The notes: a model not told the origin generated them from the letters alone. A stretch of 7,075 bases of DNA from Candidatus Firestoneibacteriota bacterium (GCA_030635415.1 DAOVYW010000126.1:1-7075); one strand, 5' to 3'; shown: positions 1-5,827, counted from the first letter of the stretch. Numbers and translations are program-made.

Positions 1-1695
1 TGATATCTTGCCCAGCCAGACAAAGAATGAACTTTTCTTTTTACGAATCTTCTCCAGGGCTGATTTAGCCTGGCTTGCGGAGGAAAAGAGATGGTAAATA
101 CGCTTGCCGATCTCAACGCGCTGCCAGGCACCGGGTTCCGGACGGTCTGAGACCACGGCTGTTACCTCATCCGGCCCGGTAGTTGCGATCTTCAGGGGAA
201 TGAGGACCTGGCCCTTTTGGGCCTGGTTTACCATGTTCAGGAATGCCTGTAACTGCTTGGCGAATATTCGACGGGCCGGGGTTGTCAGGCTACCGTCCAT
301 TAGGTATGTGGGCAGGGCCAGAATGTCCTGGTTTTTAGCCAACAATTTTTCCAGCGGGGTCTGTTGATTGCGGAGTAAGTCGAAATACGGGTTTACAATA
401 TCCTGCCGGGTCAGGCGCGGCTTGATGGAAATATAGGAAATATTTTGACTTTGGAGCTTAGCCAGCACTTTTTCTGTATGAAAACCACCTGTGATCATAA
501 CAGCAATATCTTCGCTGTGCTTTTCCATCTTGCGGCAGAGATTATCCACAAAATGCCTGCTGCGCTCATCCGCCTGCATATAGAATTGCTCCGCTTTTTC
601 TACATATTTATCCAGGACCAGGCTTTCAGAAACCTGTAGGGGCGATTCGCGAATCGCCCCTACGTTGTTGATGAAATCAACAAATTCTTTCATGACATAT
701 TTTTGCCGTCTGGTCCGGAAATCGCGTAATTCCTTGGGCGCAACTGAAATATTCAGGATTTTTTCTATAATATCCAACCTACGATAATGCTCATCCAGTT
801 CGCGCTGCGTCTCTGTGTTGTACAGGCATTCGCGAATCTCTGTATCAATTCCATCAAGTTCCCGGAAAAGCTGGTCGGAATCTATATCCAGAGAGAAGTA
901 ATTTTGTTTATGCTTAAGGAAGCGGACCAATTGGGAGTCTGGCGCCCGGCTGATTTTCATGCCCTTAGCAGTGGAATTTAAATAGGCGCAGTGCTTAAGC
1001 AGGCTTGTCTTGCCCTTGCGATAGTCCATACGGCGTGAATCGAATTTGCGCAACAGCGGATTGTAGATCGAGGCTTTCATCTCATCCAGGATATCACGCA
1101 AATCCTGGCAATATCCCTGGCTCTCGTGATTCAGGAAAAACCCTACTGCCTGTTGGCTCTCGTTATAAAGTCCTGGGGTCTCAATGCCTTCCAAACGGAC
1201 AGCCGGTTCGCTCAAGCTGGCGTAGTATTCGGCCCCGGTAAGCTTTCCCTGTCTCATAAAATAGTCGCTTACTTGCTCGCGGATTTTCTTTATGGGAAAA
1301 TCCCTGATCCCGGCCGTATTGACAGTATGAAAAGCACCTTCCTCGCCTACCAGGCGGAGGTTGTGTTCTTTGGCCAAATAATGTATCAAACCGGCAATGT
1401 TTTTCTGAACCTCGTGATTGCAATGCAAATCCTGGATATGCACTATGGTTTTTCCATTGCCCTGGAAACTTTGGTTAATGTCCCCCAGTTTCTTGGGTAA
1501 AACCATGGCTCTGCCCAGATGATGCACCTTGACCTGGCCGGCATGCGGCATGGCATATATCCTGGCATCAAAGGCCCATGCCATGCAGGGCGTTACCATA
1601 GTAAATGCCAGAAAGACAGCTATTCCCTTGGTAACAACACGTAATCCAGAATTATCATGCATGGATTTTATCACAGACAACCTCTTTTGTTTCAT
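1..1695 (-). CDS. Large exported protein of unknown function, TIKI/ChaN/EreA-like (partial, runs off left edge)
   Basis: A single open frame of 565 codons without a stop runs from an ATG at 1695 to base 1; the C-terminus lies outside the window. Residues about 20-41 form a signal peptide (basic start, hydrophobic run, AWA before FDA), so the mature protein should be exported. Motifs seen in order are HIQDLHCNHEVQKN (86-99), LVGEEGAF (115-122), LEGIETPGLY (168-177), and ITGGFHTEKVLAKL followed by ISYISIKPRL (about 401-426). A His motif, a Glu-Glu motif and a late GGxH motif in this order recall the TIKI/TraB/ChaN/erythromycin-esterase-like fold; that assignment is my inference and is weak. Similar proteins are, from memory, common in Omnitrophota. 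The start is uncertain: ATG 1695 has no SD, while GTG 1674 lies 6 nt after AAGAGG and still leaves the signal peptide whole. A 28-bp palindrome is translated as residues 345-353. The gene is divergent from the sigma-factor cluster. Confidence 0.85.
   Translation of the reverse strand, partial: MKQKRLSVIKSMHDNSGLRVVTKGIAVFLAFTMVTPCMAWAFDARIYAMPHAGQVKVHHLGRAMVLPKKLGDINQSFQGNGKTIVHIQDLHCNHEVQKNIAGLIHYLAKEHNLRLVGEEGAFHTVNTAGIRDFPIKKIREQVSDYFMRQGKLTGAEYYASLSEPAVRLEGIETPGLYNESQQAVGFFLNHESQGYCQDLRDILDEMKASIYNPLLRKFDSRRMDYRKGKTSLLKHCAYLNSTAKGMKISRAPDSQLVRFLKHKQNYFSLDIDSDQLFRELDGIDTEIRECLYNTETQRELDEHYRRLDIIEKILNISVAPKELRDFRTRRQKYVMKEFVDFINNVGAIRESPLQVSESLVLDKYVEKAEQFYMQADERSRHFVDNLCRKMEKHSEDIAVMITGGFHTEKVLAKLQSQNISYISIKPRLTRQDIVNPYFDLLRNQQTPLEKLLAKNQDILALPTYLMDGSLTTPARRIFAKQLQAFLNMVNQAQKGQVLIPLKIATTGPDEVTAVVSDRPEPGAWQRVEIGKRIYHLFSSASQAKSALEKIRKKKSSFFVWLGKIS
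636..663. repeat. 28-bp perfect palindrome inside the exported-protein gene
   Basis: The bases from 636 (GTAGGGGCGATTCG) to 663 (CGAATCGCCCCTAC) are an exact inverted repeat with no central gap. It sits within the minus-strand gene and is read as V-G-A-I-R-E-S-P-L (residues 345-353) without breaking the frame. Repeats beginning GTAGGGGCGA and ending TCGCCCCTAC are, from general knowledge, frequent dispersed intergenic palindromes in many bacteria. I infer a mobile palindromic element that landed in a coding region. Confidence 0.75.
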
Positions 1696-1735
1696 ATTAT
1701 TACATGTTTGTTATTATCGCTGTTTATTAAGACCT

Positions 1736-1764
1736 ATTATATCATGTATTTTGGCGAAAGTCAA
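1736..1764 (-). promoter_or_regulatory. Sigma70-type promoter of the exported-protein gene
   Basis: On the minus strand, TTGACT (1764-1759) is followed by a 17-nt spacer and a perfect TATAAT (1741-1736). This is 11 of 12 consensus positions at optimal spacing. Transcription should start near 1729, giving a leader of about 34 nt before the ATG at 1695. The strength suggests constitutive expression by the housekeeping sigma factor. Confidence 0.8.
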
Positions 1765-1846
1765 AATCCTCCCCCGCCAAATGACCGGGCCGGCATGCCC
1801 TTCGGCTTGGCTCAGGATAAAGAAGCCAGAGCCCTACGTTTCCAAC

Positions 1847-1875
1847 TTGCTTTTTTTGAATCTTTTTCATATCCT
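1847..1875 (+). promoter_or_regulatory. Possible promoter of the ECF sigma factor operon
   Basis: TTGCTT (1847-1852), a 17-nt spacer and TATCCT (1870-1875) give a moderate sigma70-type match. An overlapping alternative is TTGAAT (1856-1861), 17 nt, TACGTA (1879-1884). No convincing ECF-type GGAAC box for autoregulation was found, although CCAACTT at 1842-1848 is a weak relative of one. Either way transcription would start shortly before the SD at 1896-1903. Confidence 0.35.
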
Positions 1876-1908
1876 CATACGTAGTATTAATTAGAAAGGA
1901 GAGAATGG

Positions 1909-2487
1909 ATGTCCTTGATCAAACCCGAAATCGCTCTCCGCTTCCACGCCGGCGATATGATGGCTCTGGAAACGGTCATAAATCATTTTCAGACCAGGCT
2001 CTTCCGGATAGGCTTGGGCTTTTTCAAGCGCCCGGAGGAGGCCGCTGATTTCGCGCAGGATGTTTTTTTAAGGGCCTTTGAACAACGGGAACGTTATAAC
2101 CCCCAACGGCCGTTTGAACATTGGTTTTTTAAAGTAGCAATAAATCTTGGACGGGATCGTTTGCGCAGGCAGCGGGAATTCCCGGCCAGCCATGCGCTGC
2201 CGGAAAAAACGGTGGAGGCGCGGGCTGAAGTTGATGCCATAGCGCGCGAAGAGCACCTGTTGGTTCAGCAGGCCCTAAAAAATATAAAGCCCCGGTACCG
2301 GGAAAGCCTGATTTTACGCTTTGAAGCGGATTTAAGCCTGGAGAATATGGCTAAAAGCCTGGGTGTGCCGCTGGGTACTGCAAAATCGCGCTTGCGTAGA
2401 GGGTTATGGGCTTTCCAGAAAGCCTATCAGAAATTGGGAGGTGAAATCCGTCATGCGTTGCCGCAAAGTTCAAAAATTGCTTGCTGA
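1909..2487 (+). CDS. ECF-family RNA polymerase sigma factor (RpoE-like)
   Basis: The 192-residue protein has the two-domain ECF layout. Region 2 spans about residues 20-88, with the -10/core-binding segment AADFAQDVFLRAFEQ and then FEHWFFKVAINLGRDRLRR. Region 4 spans about 112-172, with the helix-turn-helix LSLENMAKSLGVPLGTAKSRLRRGL that reads the -35 element. Length and lack of other domains match the family. ATG 1909 is preceded by AAAGGAGAG with 7-nt spacing; the ATG at 1905 is in another frame and opens no gene. The next gene begins inside its 3' end (35-nt overlap) and encodes the likely cognate anti-sigma factor. It should direct polymerase to stress-response promoters when released. 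The exact ECF group and target promoters cannot be told from here. Confidence 0.93.
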   Translation: MSLIKPEIALRFHAGDMMALETVINHFQTRLFRIGLGFFKRPEEAADFAQDVFLRAFEQRERYNPQRPFEHWFFKVAINLGRDRLRRQREFPASHALPEKTVEARAEVDAIAREEHLLVQQALKNIKPRYRESLILRFEADLSLENMAKSLGVPLGTAKSRLRRGLWAFQKAYQKLGGEIRHALPQSSKIAC

Positions 2488-2920
2488 TCTGGAACTGGGT
2501 ATCCTATCTCGTTCCCGGATATCGGCTGTCGAAGTTCATGTCTCAAAATGTCCGGTCTGCCGCCTGGCAAGAGAAAAGCTCAAAACGGCTGCCAAGATTT
2601 TAACTAAAGACTTTGGTTTTGAGCCTCCCCCGCATTTTGCAGAGCAAGTCATGCATCGTGCCTCTCAAAAAGCCGAAGTGAAAAGTCTCCGGCGACCCTG
2701 GATCCCGGCCTTGGCCACTGCTACGGCAATACTTCTGGTTGCGACTTTTTCCTTTTTATTCCTGCCCCGCACTCATATGACTGACCAGGAAACATTCCAA
2801 GGCTATGCCGAAGATCTTAGCAGCCTAGACTTTTTGGAAAAAGGCCAGGATATCGAGTATGATGTCTTTAATTACGAGGAATTCGGTATCCCGTCTGAAA
2901 TCGCCAAATTTATGATTTAA
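2453..2920 (+). CDS. Membrane-anchored zinc-finger anti-sigma factor (ZAS type)
   Basis: The 155-residue protein begins MRCRK, and its cytoplasmic part carries Cys3 and the HVSKCPVC motif (His29, Cys33, Cys36). This H-x3-C-x2-C plus upstream Cys is the signature of zinc-associated anti-sigma domains that clamp ECF sigma factors. One transmembrane helix follows (about 83-103, from WIPALATA to FLFLP), then an acidic extracytoplasmic tail of about 50 residues rich in Asp and Glu. The start is ATG 2453, because GGAGGTGA at 2437-2444 lies 8 nt upstream; the frame is open further upstream but only inside the sigma gene. The 35-nt overlap with the sigma gene implies translational coupling and matched dosage. 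The signal that releases the sigma factor is unknown; the neighbouring Spy-like protein is a candidate partner. Confidence 0.88.
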   Translation: MRCRKVQKLLADLELGILSRSRISAVEVHVSKCPVCRLAREKLKTAAKILTKDFGFEPPPHFAEQVMHRASQKAEVKSLRRPWIPALATATAILLVATFSFLFLPRTHMTDQETFQGYAEDLSSLDFLEKGQDIEYDVFNYEEFGIPSEIAKFMI

Positions 2921-2929
2921 GGAGGTGAT
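2918..2929 (+). promoter_or_regulatory. Perfect 12-nt Shine-Dalgarno sequence
   Basis: TAAGGAGGTGAT, which includes the anti-sigma stop codon, is fully complementary to the usual 3' end of bacterial 16S rRNA. It lies 8 nt upstream of the ATG at 2938 and is too close to serve the ATG at 2928. It is too far (over 110 nt) to serve the Spy-like gene, which has its own SD (AAGGAGG, 3026-3032). Confidence 0.6.
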
Positions 2930-2937
2930 GGGTTGGG

Positions 2938-3027
2938 ATGCCGGATCCGGCGTCTCGTAAAAACAGAAAAGCATTTTCGAAGCGTAGGAGCCGGCTCCAT
3001 GTCGGCCCGGACATTAGCATAAAATAA
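2938..3027 (+). CDS. Possible 29-residue basic small protein
   Basis: A 30-codon frame fills the gap between the anti-sigma factor and the Spy-like gene. It starts at ATG 2938 behind a perfect SD and stops at TAA 3025-3027, which overlaps the SD of the next gene. The peptide starts MPDPASRKNRKAF, is very rich in Lys and Arg (10 of 29), and has no membrane segment or signal peptide. The context favours translation. Against it, two 12-bp palindromes lie inside it, so the stretch may be a non-coding repeat that is open by chance. I recognise no family. Confidence 0.35.
   Translation: MPDPASRKNRKAFSKRRSRLHVGPDISIK
2940..2951. repeat. 12-bp palindrome GCCGGATCCGGC
   Basis: An exact inverted repeat directly after the anti-sigma gene; with the flanking GAT and GTC it extends to 18 bp with one G:T position. 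It could fold only into a short hairpin and has no T-run, so it is a poor terminator. It may be part of a dispersed repeat. Confidence 0.45.
2987..2998. repeat. 12-bp palindrome GGAGCCGGCTCC
   Basis: A second exact inverted repeat in the same gap. The longer string GTAGGAGCCGGCTCC resembles the opening of REP-type elements known from pseudomonads, which may be convergence. No second copy occurs in this window. Confidence 0.45.
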
Positions 3028-3040
3028 GGAGGAAATTAAA

Positions 3041-3541
3041 ATGAATTCAACTTCAAAATCGTTAATCACAGTTTTTTTAGCCGCTGTACTTGGTCTGACA
3101 GCCGCATCTGCCCAGGCTTTTCGTCCCGGCCCCCCGGGACCTGGCGGAGAGGGGCCAGGACCTGGCTTGATGGCTGGCCTGGATTTATCCGAGGATCAAA
3201 TTGCAAAATTAAAAGCCGAGCGCCTGACCAAACGAAAACAGATGATTAAATGGGAAGCCGAGCTCAAAATCCTGCATCTTGATATCAAGACCGAGTCGCA
3301 TAAGGACAAACCGAGCTTGGCCCAAGTGGAAAAACTGGCCCAGCAGATTGGAGAACTAAGGGGAAAAATGATGGCCGTACGGGTAAAATCCGTGATTTAT
3401 TTGCGGTCAATCCTGACGCCGAAACAGAAGCTAATAATGGATGAAATGCAGCTAGATTTCGGCCACCAGGGTTTCAAGAGCCGGAAAGGCCATTATGACA
3501 AGCGGGACAAGCGGGACAAGCGGGGTAAGCGGGGTAAGTAG
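3041..3541 (+). CDS. Spy/CpxP-like periplasmic stress protein
   Basis: The 166-residue protein begins with a signal peptide (1-26, ending SAQA before FRPG), followed by a Pro/Gly-rich linker (28-43). The mature part is all-helical and highly charged. It carries the two short motifs of the Spy/CpxP/ZraP group: LSEDQ (49-53) and LTPKQ (125-129), each at the head of a helix. Members are periplasmic chaperones or metal/envelope-stress sensors. I see no obvious His/Cys metal cluster in the mature region, so a chaperone-like role is likelier than a CnrX-type metal sensor. ATG 3041 has AAGGAGG at 8-nt spacing. Position behind an ECF sigma and anti-sigma pair suggests it acts in, or is produced by, the same circuit. 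The C-terminus ends in an odd D-K-R/G-K-R repeat (residues 153-166) made by a 9-bp tandem repeat. Confidence 0.82.
   Translation: MNSTSKSLITVFLAAVLGLTAASAQAFRPGPPGPGGEGPGPGLMAGLDLSEDQIAKLKAERLTKRKQMIKWEAELKILHLDIKTESHKDKPSLAQVEKLAQQIGELRGKMMAVRVKSVIYLRSILTPKQKLIMDEMQLDFGHQGFKSRKGHYDKRDKRDKRGKRGK
3497..3538. repeat. 9-bp tandem repeat at the 3' end of the Spy-like gene
   Basis: Three copies of GACAAGCGG (3497-3523) are followed by GGTAAGCGG and a partial GGTAAG, reaching the stop codon. Because the unit is 9 bp, it adds the tripeptides DKR, DKR, DKR, GKR, GK without a frame change. Copy number could vary between strains. Confidence 0.85.
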
Positions 3542-3559
3542 CAAATTATAATCCAGCCT

Positions 3560-3605
3560 TCCTGCCGGACCGGGAGCAGTCTTGCCCCTTCCCGGCCCGG
3601 CAGGA
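3560..3605 (+). terminator. Likely hairpin terminator of the sigma-factor cluster
   Basis: Arms 3560-3575 (TCCTGCCGGACCGGGA) and 3590-3605 pair over 16 bp with one mismatch around a 14-nt loop, 19 nt after the Spy-like stop codon. The following bases (TAAATTCTT) are AT-rich but lack a proper T-run, so termination may be weak or the hairpin may protect the 3' end. Confidence 0.5.
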
Positions 3606-3637
3606 TAAATTCTTCGGTGGATATCTCCAGGTTTTTC

Positions 3638-3666
3638 TTGCTTTTGCCCCGACCAGAGGTTAAAAT
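3638..3666 (+). promoter_or_regulatory. Sigma70-type promoter of the small ORF-PilZ-protease group
   Basis: TTGCTT (3638-3643), a 17-nt spacer and TAAAAT (3661-3666) match 9 of 12 consensus positions at ideal spacing. The expected start near 3673 gives a leader of about 34 nt before the ATG at 3707. It lies in the 305-bp gap between the Spy-like and PilZ genes, just after the hairpin terminator. Confidence 0.65.
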
Positions 3667-3706
3667 TAGTGTGATATTTAATTAGGTTTTGTCGCGGAAA
3701 ACTAAA

Positions 3707-3850
3707 ATGTATTCGTCCAAAGTGTTTGTCGGAATGATGGCAAAAAGCCATTCTCCCAATTATGACACCGCCTCAGAAGCGCAGAAGCAGATTTTTTCCG
3801 CCATTGCTACACGTCATGCTTTTAAGCAAGTTAAGGGGTTTATCCTATGA
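3707..3850 (+). CDS. Possible 47-residue small protein coupled to the PilZ gene
   Basis: A 48-codon frame opens at ATG 3707 (MYSSKVFVGMMAKSH) and ends at TGA 3848-3850, sharing ATGA with the PilZ start. This 4-nt overlap is typical of translational coupling. The peptide is mildly basic, with a helix-prone middle (SEAQKQIFSAIATRHAFKQV), no signal peptide and no membrane segment. The SD is weak (GCGGA about 10 nt upstream), but a good promoter lies just upstream. I recognise no family. The alternative is that this is a leader whose translation only tunes PilZ production. Confidence 0.5.
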   Translation: MYSSKVFVGMMAKSHSPNYDTASEAQKQIFSAIATRHAFKQVKGFIL

Positions 3851-4296
3851 ACGAAAAAACATATAAAGGCAAGGTCTCGGCCGAGCGTCGCCGGCATCCC
3901 CGCATACTACTTAAACTCTGGGTGCATTTTACAGCCCGGATCCATGGAGAACTAGCGCGTTCCTGCTCCAGCGAGAGCCTGTCCGAAGATTTGGGCACTA
4001 CCGGATTAGCCATGCGCAGCGACCAGGAATTGGCCGCCGGACAAACCCTTACGCTTACTCTTTTTCTTCCACCCAAGGAAAAACGCACTGATGCCAGCAA
4101 AACCCTGATTTACCCGGAGGATGAGTGTCTGCCTACAACCATTCGCTCCCGGGTTGCGTGGTGTCGGGCACTGCCAGACCAGGAATACATACTGGGAATT
4201 GAATTTCTCGATCTCTCCCCGCCGGACCGTATCCATTTAAAATCTTTTTTAGTGGATTACAAGCTGGACGATCCCGACTCGGCTTTATACACTTAA
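3847..4296 (+). CDS. PilZ-domain c-di-GMP-binding protein
   Basis: The 149-residue cytoplasmic protein is a single PilZ domain. The N-terminal RxxxR motif that clamps cyclic di-GMP is present (ERRRHPR, Arg15 and Arg19). The second motif is DLGTTG (48-53), a D-x-G-x-x-G form in which Gly replaces the usual Ser, so ligand affinity may differ. Beta strands follow, including RVAWCRALPDQEYILGIEFLDL, the typical PilZ closing strands. ATG 3847 has AAGGGG at 8-nt spacing and overlaps the stop of the upstream small ORF. A stand-alone PilZ protein acts as an adaptor that changes a partner on c-di-GMP binding. The neighbouring membrane protease, 43 nt downstream, is a possible but unproven partner. Confidence 0.87.
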   Translation: MNEKTYKGKVSAERRRHPRILLKLWVHFTARIHGELARSCSSESLSEDLGTTGLAMRSDQELAAGQTLTLTLFLPPKEKRTDASKTLIYPEDECLPTTIRSRVAWCRALPDQEYILGIEFLDLSPPDRIHLKSFLVDYKLDDPDSALYT

Positions 4297-4319
4297 ACCT
4301 TATGAAATTTTCCGCCTGG

Positions 4320-4335
4320 AAATTTCCGGAAATTT
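4320..4335. repeat. 16-bp perfect palindrome between PilZ and protease genes
   Basis: AAATTTCCGGAAATTT is an exact inverted repeat 5 nt before the TTG start of the protease gene. GAAATTT occurs three times nearby (4304, 4319, 4329). It could be an operator for a dimeric regulator or a hairpin that hides the start region; no SD is present here. Confidence 0.55.
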
Positions 4336-4339
4336 TGTT

Positions 4340-5827
4340 TTGAATTTCCCTCCGCATTTTCGTGCCTATCTGGGCTATTTTCTCCTGGGTATCCTGTTAA
4401 TAATCATACCTTACCGGACCTGGTATCCCCTGAAGTCTGATGAAAAATCCACGTTGGCCGATTCCCAGCTTGATAAAAGCATGGAAAACATCTCCTTGAA
4501 AATATTTTCTTTCCAAAGCCGTTTTTTTATCGGCGCTGCCAATTATCTTAAAACCCATCCCTACCCCGAATCCCCCGGCGCAAAGGACGCTTTACCCGAA
4601 ACATGGAAAAAACAGTTTATTGACGTTTGGCTGGCACCCACTTCCAGGTCTAAACGTTTTATGGGACAAGACCTGCGCAGTCCTGCCATGCTCCGGCGCC
4701 GGTACATAATGGCACACTACCTGGGGCTTTCGTCTACCGCCGGAGAAATCATACGGACATTGCGCAGGAATTTTCCCGAAGAGCCGCAAAATAACAAAAA
4801 CCTGGACCGCCTGCTGGAACGGGTATATTCGCCGGAATCCGTTTCCTCCTCCCTTTTCAGCCAGGAAGAAACAGCACTGCTAAGGAAAAATCTGGACTGG
4901 TTCGGCGAATTATTAATCGCAGATCTCGCTCAGCAAAAAGGCGTACCCGTATTTGAGCATAGCCCGGTCTTCCAAACAGCGGCCGCAACCTATCAAACCG
5001 GGATGCGGACTACCCTCTGGTTGGGAGCCTTGTTGTTTATAAGTCTAATCTCCATTATAATCATCGTGGTATTATTCGGTTCCCGAAAAACTTCCGTCTG
5101 CTTTTCATCCGGGCTTATTCCTGACGTCTATGGTCTTGAGATTTTTTGTCTTTATCTGGCTGCCGAACACCTCGGTCATTTCATTATTAATTTTTTCCAA
5201 AATTTGATATTTCCCGAGTCCCTGCACTTCCGGCTGATCGGCAATATATTGTTCATTAGCTTAATTCCTTTGCTGATACTTTGGCCGGCTCTTTTTGGAA
5301 TTTCCTTAAATAATATTAGACGCTCTTTGGGCCTGCATTGGGATAATCTGAGGAAAAGCATCAAGGATTTTTTCGCCGGATTAACAGGTTTCTTTGCCGC
5401 CTGGCCTTTTTTATACTTAATACTTATTCTTTCCGCCTACATATTTTCCTGGCTTAAAATCGATATGACTAAAGGCATACACCCCATAGCGCCGGTTCTA
5501 ATGGAAGCCCGTACTCCCGGCATGATAAGTGTTATCTTTATACTGGGAGTGGTGGTCGCGCCCATCGTGGAAGAAATTATGTTCCGGGGGGCATTGTATT
5601 CCTGGCTGCGCCAGCGCCTTAACCTGGCAGGCGCCGTGATTATTTCAGCCATGATATTTGCCTTGGTACATCCCCAAGGACTGATCGGCTTCCTGCCGAT
5701 TACGTTTTTAGGCGTGGTCCTGGCCCTGCTGCGCGAATGGCGGAATAACCTGCTGGCCCCCATAGTGGCTCACGCCGGTTTCAACCTGGTGTCCCTCATC
5801 ATCATTCGCTTTGTTCTGGGAAGTTAA
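4340..5827 (+). CDS. CPBP-family intramembrane metalloprotease with long N-terminal extension
   Basis: The C-terminal part (about 250-495) is a multi-helix CPBP (CAAX protease/Rce1/bacteriocin-processing, Abi) domain with all three motifs intact: EEIMFR (Glu411, Glu412, Arg416), FALVH (Phe440, His444) and HAGFN (His478, Asn482). These residues form the membrane-embedded catalytic site. Before it lie an N-terminal membrane helix (9-25), a soluble domain of about 200 residues I do not recognise, and a second helix (225-246), so the soluble domain is probably periplasmic. At 495 residues it is about twice the usual CPBP length. The start is doubtful: TTG 4340 has no SD, and the frame is open upstream to 4253 without ATG, GTG or another TTG. 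An ATG at 4302 in another frame gives a 13-residue peptide whose TGA overlaps this TTG, so coupling, or a small frameshift in the true N-terminus, is possible. The natural substrate cannot be told. Confidence 0.88.
   Translation: MNFPPHFRAYLGYFLLGILLIIIPYRTWYPLKSDEKSTLADSQLDKSMENISLKIFSFQSRFFIGAANYLKTHPYPESPGAKDALPETWKKQFIDVWLAPTSRSKRFMGQDLRSPAMLRRRYIMAHYLGLSSTAGEIIRTLRRNFPEEPQNNKNLDRLLERVYSPESVSSSLFSQEETALLRKNLDWFGELLIADLAQQKGVPVFEHSPVFQTAAATYQTGMRTTLWLGALLFISLISIIIIVVLFGSRKTSVCFSSGLIPDVYGLEIFCLYLAAEHLGHFIINFFQNLIFPESLHFRLIGNILFISLIPLLILWPALFGISLNNIRRSLGLHWDNLRKSIKDFFAGLTGFFAAWPFLYLILILSAYIFSWLKIDMTKGIHPIAPVLMEARTPGMISVIFILGVVVAPIVEEIMFRGALYSWLRQRLNLAGAVIISAMIFALVHPQGLIGFLPITFLGVVLALLREWRNNLLAPIVAHAGFNLVSLIIIRFVLGS

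Larger units (their letters stand above)
1696..1908. other. Divergent intergenic region, with possible repeat remnant
   Basis: This 213-bp gap holds the promoters of both flanking transcription units. Its middle (1787-1820) contains GGGCCGGCATGCCC and then CTTCGGCTTGGCTCAGGATA, which resembles the widespread bacterial repeat of the form CCTTCGACTTCGCTCAGGA (recalled, not searched). No gene is seen here on either strand. Confidence 0.4.

Noticed and set aside
104..1500. Several plus-strand open frames (for example 445-639, 1126-1500)
   Set aside because: They lie antisense to the long minus-strand exported-protein gene, which alone has a signal peptide, promoter and coherent protein motifs.
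2363..2452. Upstream extension of the anti-sigma frame to ATG 2363
   Set aside because: It lies wholly within the sigma-factor region 4 coding sequence, and the strong SD at 2437-2444 fixes the start at 2453.
2928..2960. ATG at 2928 giving a 10-residue peptide
   Set aside because: It overlaps the SD itself, so spacing is impossible, and the frame stops at once.
3497..3538. CRISPR-like direct repeat
   Set aside because: The units are 9 bp and contiguous, without spacers; this is a simple tandem repeat in a coding region.
3452..3751. Minus-strand frame with an LTPLTPLVPLVPLV stretch
   Set aside because: It is the antisense reading of the 9-bp tandem repeat and hairpin region; it has low complexity and no SD.
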